A stretch of DNA of 8,221 bases from Chloroflexota bacterium (GTDB lineage: Bacteria > Chloroflexota > Dehalococcoidia > GIF9 > UBA5629), in contig VGOF01000057.1 in assembly GCA_016875975.1 (NCBI GenBank), forward strand, positions 1-8,221, in the 5' to 3' direction. Positions 6,919 through 8,221 of the stretch are shown piece by piece. Numbering within the stretch: position 1 is the first letter of the stretch; the number at the start of each line of letters is the position of its first letter. A model generated the notes under the pieces. The model was not told the DNA's origin, did no database searches, and was given only the letters and a program-made list of their open reading frames with translations. Position numbers and translations under genes: made by a program.

Positions 6919-6923
6919 AAGGA

Positions 6924-8168
6924 ATGATTCGGTCTAGATTCGCCAAGGCACTCGTCGTGGGGGTATGTGCGGCTCTGCTGCTGCCCGCTTACATCGGCTG
7001 CGCTAAGGAAGCAAAACCCCAGGAGAAATATGTCACCTTCCTCAGCCTGAGCGATATCACCGGACCTTCGGCAGGCCTTATTTCGCCGCTGCAGGAAACC
7101 GTAGGTTGGGGCTTCGAAGACCTCAATTCCCGGGGCGGCGTCGATGGTGTCAAGGTCAAGTCAATCGTGATAGATACCCGCTACGACGTCGCCAGGGCAG
7201 CATCAGCCTACAAGAGACACCAGGCAGAGCACAAGCTGGTCATGGCCTTTGTACCGCAGACTGCGGCGGGCAAAGCACTGTCGCCTCTTATGAACTATAA
7301 CAAGCTCAGCTCGCTGACGCCTGCCGACGGCGAGTTCCAGGCAATCATGGGCCGAACTTTCCTGCTCCTTACTCCTTACCAGGATGCCTTCGGAGCTACC
7401 ATCGATTGGATTCTCAACGACTGGCAAGCTAAAGGGAAAACCGGGGCTCCTACAATTGGCTACCTTTGCTGGGATAGCCCTTATGGCAGGGAACCGCTGC
7501 GCGGCGGCAAGGAGTATGCCGAGATGAAGGGAGTAAAGATGCTGCCACCAGAGTTTTTCCCTGTAGGTGCGGCTGACCATACCGTCTGGCTCACCCGAAT
7601 CAACAATGCCGGCGCCAACTACTGCATCATAGGCGGCGTCGACCCCACCCCCAGCCTTATCATGAGAGATGCCAACAAGCTGGGTTTGAAGGAAAAAATT
7701 CAGTTTGTAGATGCCCTCTACTGTGGCCCTGACGAGCCAGTAGGCATCAAGCTCCATCCTGAAGCTGTAGAGGGCACAGTTCTCTGCTCCGCCATCCTCC
7801 GCGGTGACGAGGCACGCAAGAACCCCCTAATCCAGAGCCTGTGGACCAAGTACGCCAACAGACCTATCACCGAGATGCGTGCCCTTAGCCCCGGGGGTTT
7901 TCTCATTTGCAAGGACTTTGAAAAGGCACTCTCCATAGCGCTTGAAGACGTGGGCTACGAGAAGCTCGGTGCTGAAGACGTCTATCAAGCATACCAAAAG
8001 ATCACCGGGAACAGCCGGGAGGGAATTCTGGGAGATTGCCTCTACAGTCCAACCAGCCGTCGTTCCAGCGACGCTGTGAAATTCTATAGGGTTGTCAACA
8101 GCAAGGTAGTCCCCATAACAGACTGGATCAAGGCACCTGATACCGTGTCTCTTCACACGGAATGGTAA
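6924..8168 (+). CDS. ABC transporter substrate-binding lipoprotein, LivK/branched-chain type (diverged paralog 4)
   Basis: This 414-aa protein keeps the same architecture but is the most diverged of the four. Its signal peptide is unrelated (MIRSRFAKALVVGVCAALLL), with lipobox YIGC and C26 as the likely lipidated residue; Tyr at -3 is atypical. It retains YVTFLSLSDITGPSAG, DTRYDVARAASAYKR, GGVDPTPS, LHPEAVEGT and a terminal SLHTEW. It departs at likely cleft positions: AFVPQTAAGKAL for FIPLTxxVKAL, LSSLTPADG for IPCTTPGDG, YLCWDSPYGREPL for YMSWDSQYGREAL, and DALYCGPDEPVG for SxYWGLDENVG. The cysteines at 234 and 372 correspond to the two shared by all paralogs. It may bind a different ligand or serve another permease (inference). 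It is followed 33 bp later by another gene. Confidence 0.9.
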   Translation: MIRSRFAKALVVGVCAALLLPAYIGCAKEAKPQEKYVTFLSLSDITGPSAGLISPLQETVGWGFEDLNSRGGVDGVKVKSIVIDTRYDVARAASAYKRHQAEHKLVMAFVPQTAAGKALSPLMNYNKLSSLTPADGEFQAIMGRTFLLLTPYQDAFGATIDWILNDWQAKGKTGAPTIGYLCWDSPYGREPLRGGKEYAEMKGVKMLPPEFFPVGAADHTVWLTRINNAGANYCIIGGVDPTPSLIMRDANKLGLKEKIQFVDALYCGPDEPVGIKLHPEAVEGTVLCSAILRGDEARKNPLIQSLWTKYANRPITEMRALSPGGFLICKDFEKALSIALEDVGYEKLGAEDVYQAYQKITGNSREGILGDCLYSPTSRRSSDAVKFYRVVNSKVVPITDWIKAPDTVSLHTEW

Positions 8169-8181
8169 AGTTCGGACTTTA
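8166..8181 (+). repeat. Small inverted repeat over the stop codon of paralog 4
   Basis: TAAAGT and ACTTTA form a perfect 6-bp stem around a TCGG loop, and the stem includes the TAA stop codon. The stem is A/T-rich and lacks a T-run, so it is not a convincing terminator. It could act as a weak 3' stabiliser separating the binding-protein genes from the next gene, or be chance. Confidence 0.25.
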
Positions 8182-8189
8182 ATTATGAG

Positions 8190-8195
8190 AGGAGG
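8190..8195 (+). promoter_or_regulatory. Ribosome binding site of the gene entering at the window end
   Basis: AGGAGG with 6-nt spacing before the ATG at 8202. It indicates that a real gene starts here, although only its first codons are visible. Confidence 0.65.
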
Positions 8196-8201
8196 AAAGG
8201 T

Positions 8202-8221
8202 ATGAATTATTTGAAACTGCA
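8202..8221 (+). CDS. Start of a downstream gene, 3' truncated by the window
   Basis: ATG at 8202 behind a strong ribosome binding site encodes MNYLKL before the window ends. Too little is present for identification. After a series of binding proteins, a LivH/LivM-type permease, a LivG/LivF ATPase or a further gene of the pathway would be expected. The first residues lack the MKK-hydrophobic pattern of paralogs 1 and 3 but are too few to exclude a fifth paralog. Confidence 0.55.

Noticed and set aside
8185..8205. Six-codon frame MRGGKV ending in an ATGA overlap with the last gene
   Set aside because: It has no ribosome binding site of its own, and its codons are simply the AGGAGG of the real gene read in another frame.
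1..8221. CRISPR array, tRNA or rRNA gene, insertion sequence, integrase or attachment site
   Set aside because: I saw no spaced short repeats, RNA-gene signatures, transposase motifs or terminal inverted repeats. The only exact long repeat is the 72-bp coding duplication, and the array of four genes is diverged paralogs rather than a mobile element.

Overview
This window is a single-strand gene cluster from what looks like a strictly anaerobic bacterium. The anaerobe call rests on an oxygen-labile glycyl radical enzyme (GRE) and its [4Fe-4S] activase. G+C is moderate, a little over half by eye, and Shine-Dalgarno sequences are strong. Every convincing gene is on the + strand. The four lipoprotein signal peptides show that the products are exported bacterial lipoproteins. 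Similar combinations would fit an uncultured Chloroflexota (Dehalococcoidia-like) or Desulfobacterota lineage from anoxic sediment or groundwater. The sequence alone does not decide this, and no rRNA or other phylogenetic marker is present.

Layout. 1-1908: the 3' three quarters of a GRE catalytic subunit, whose N-terminus lies outside the window. It has a thiyl cysteine in an unusual NNCMVP context, a C-terminal RVAGF glycyl-radical motif, and an exact 72-bp in-frame tandem duplication at 1216-1359. 1927-2865: its radical SAM activating enzyme, 18 bp downstream, with an inserted two-cluster ferredoxin domain. 2926-8168: four consecutive paralogous substrate-binding lipoproteins of the branched-chain amino acid (LivJ/LivK) type-1 periplasmic-binding family. 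The first three are close relatives and the fourth is clearly diverged. 8202-8221: the first codons of another gene behind a strong ribosome binding site. No transporter permease or ATPase gene is visible in the window.

How the genes may work together (inference). The GRE lacks the Glu two residues after the catalytic Cys that is typical of dehydratase, decarboxylase and C-S lyase GREs. In this and in its C-terminal tail it resembles the X-succinate synthases (benzyl- or alkylsuccinate synthase type), which add hydrocarbons to fumarate. A battery of LivK-type binding proteins next to it could capture the substrate, or related aromatic or organic acids, for ABC import. Alternatively, the binding-protein array could be an independent nutrient-scavenging locus downstream. 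The most notable features are the exact internal duplication in the GRE, the non-standard active-site loop, the four-fold binding-protein array with mosaic relationships, and small leader-like elements in the gaps between the genes.
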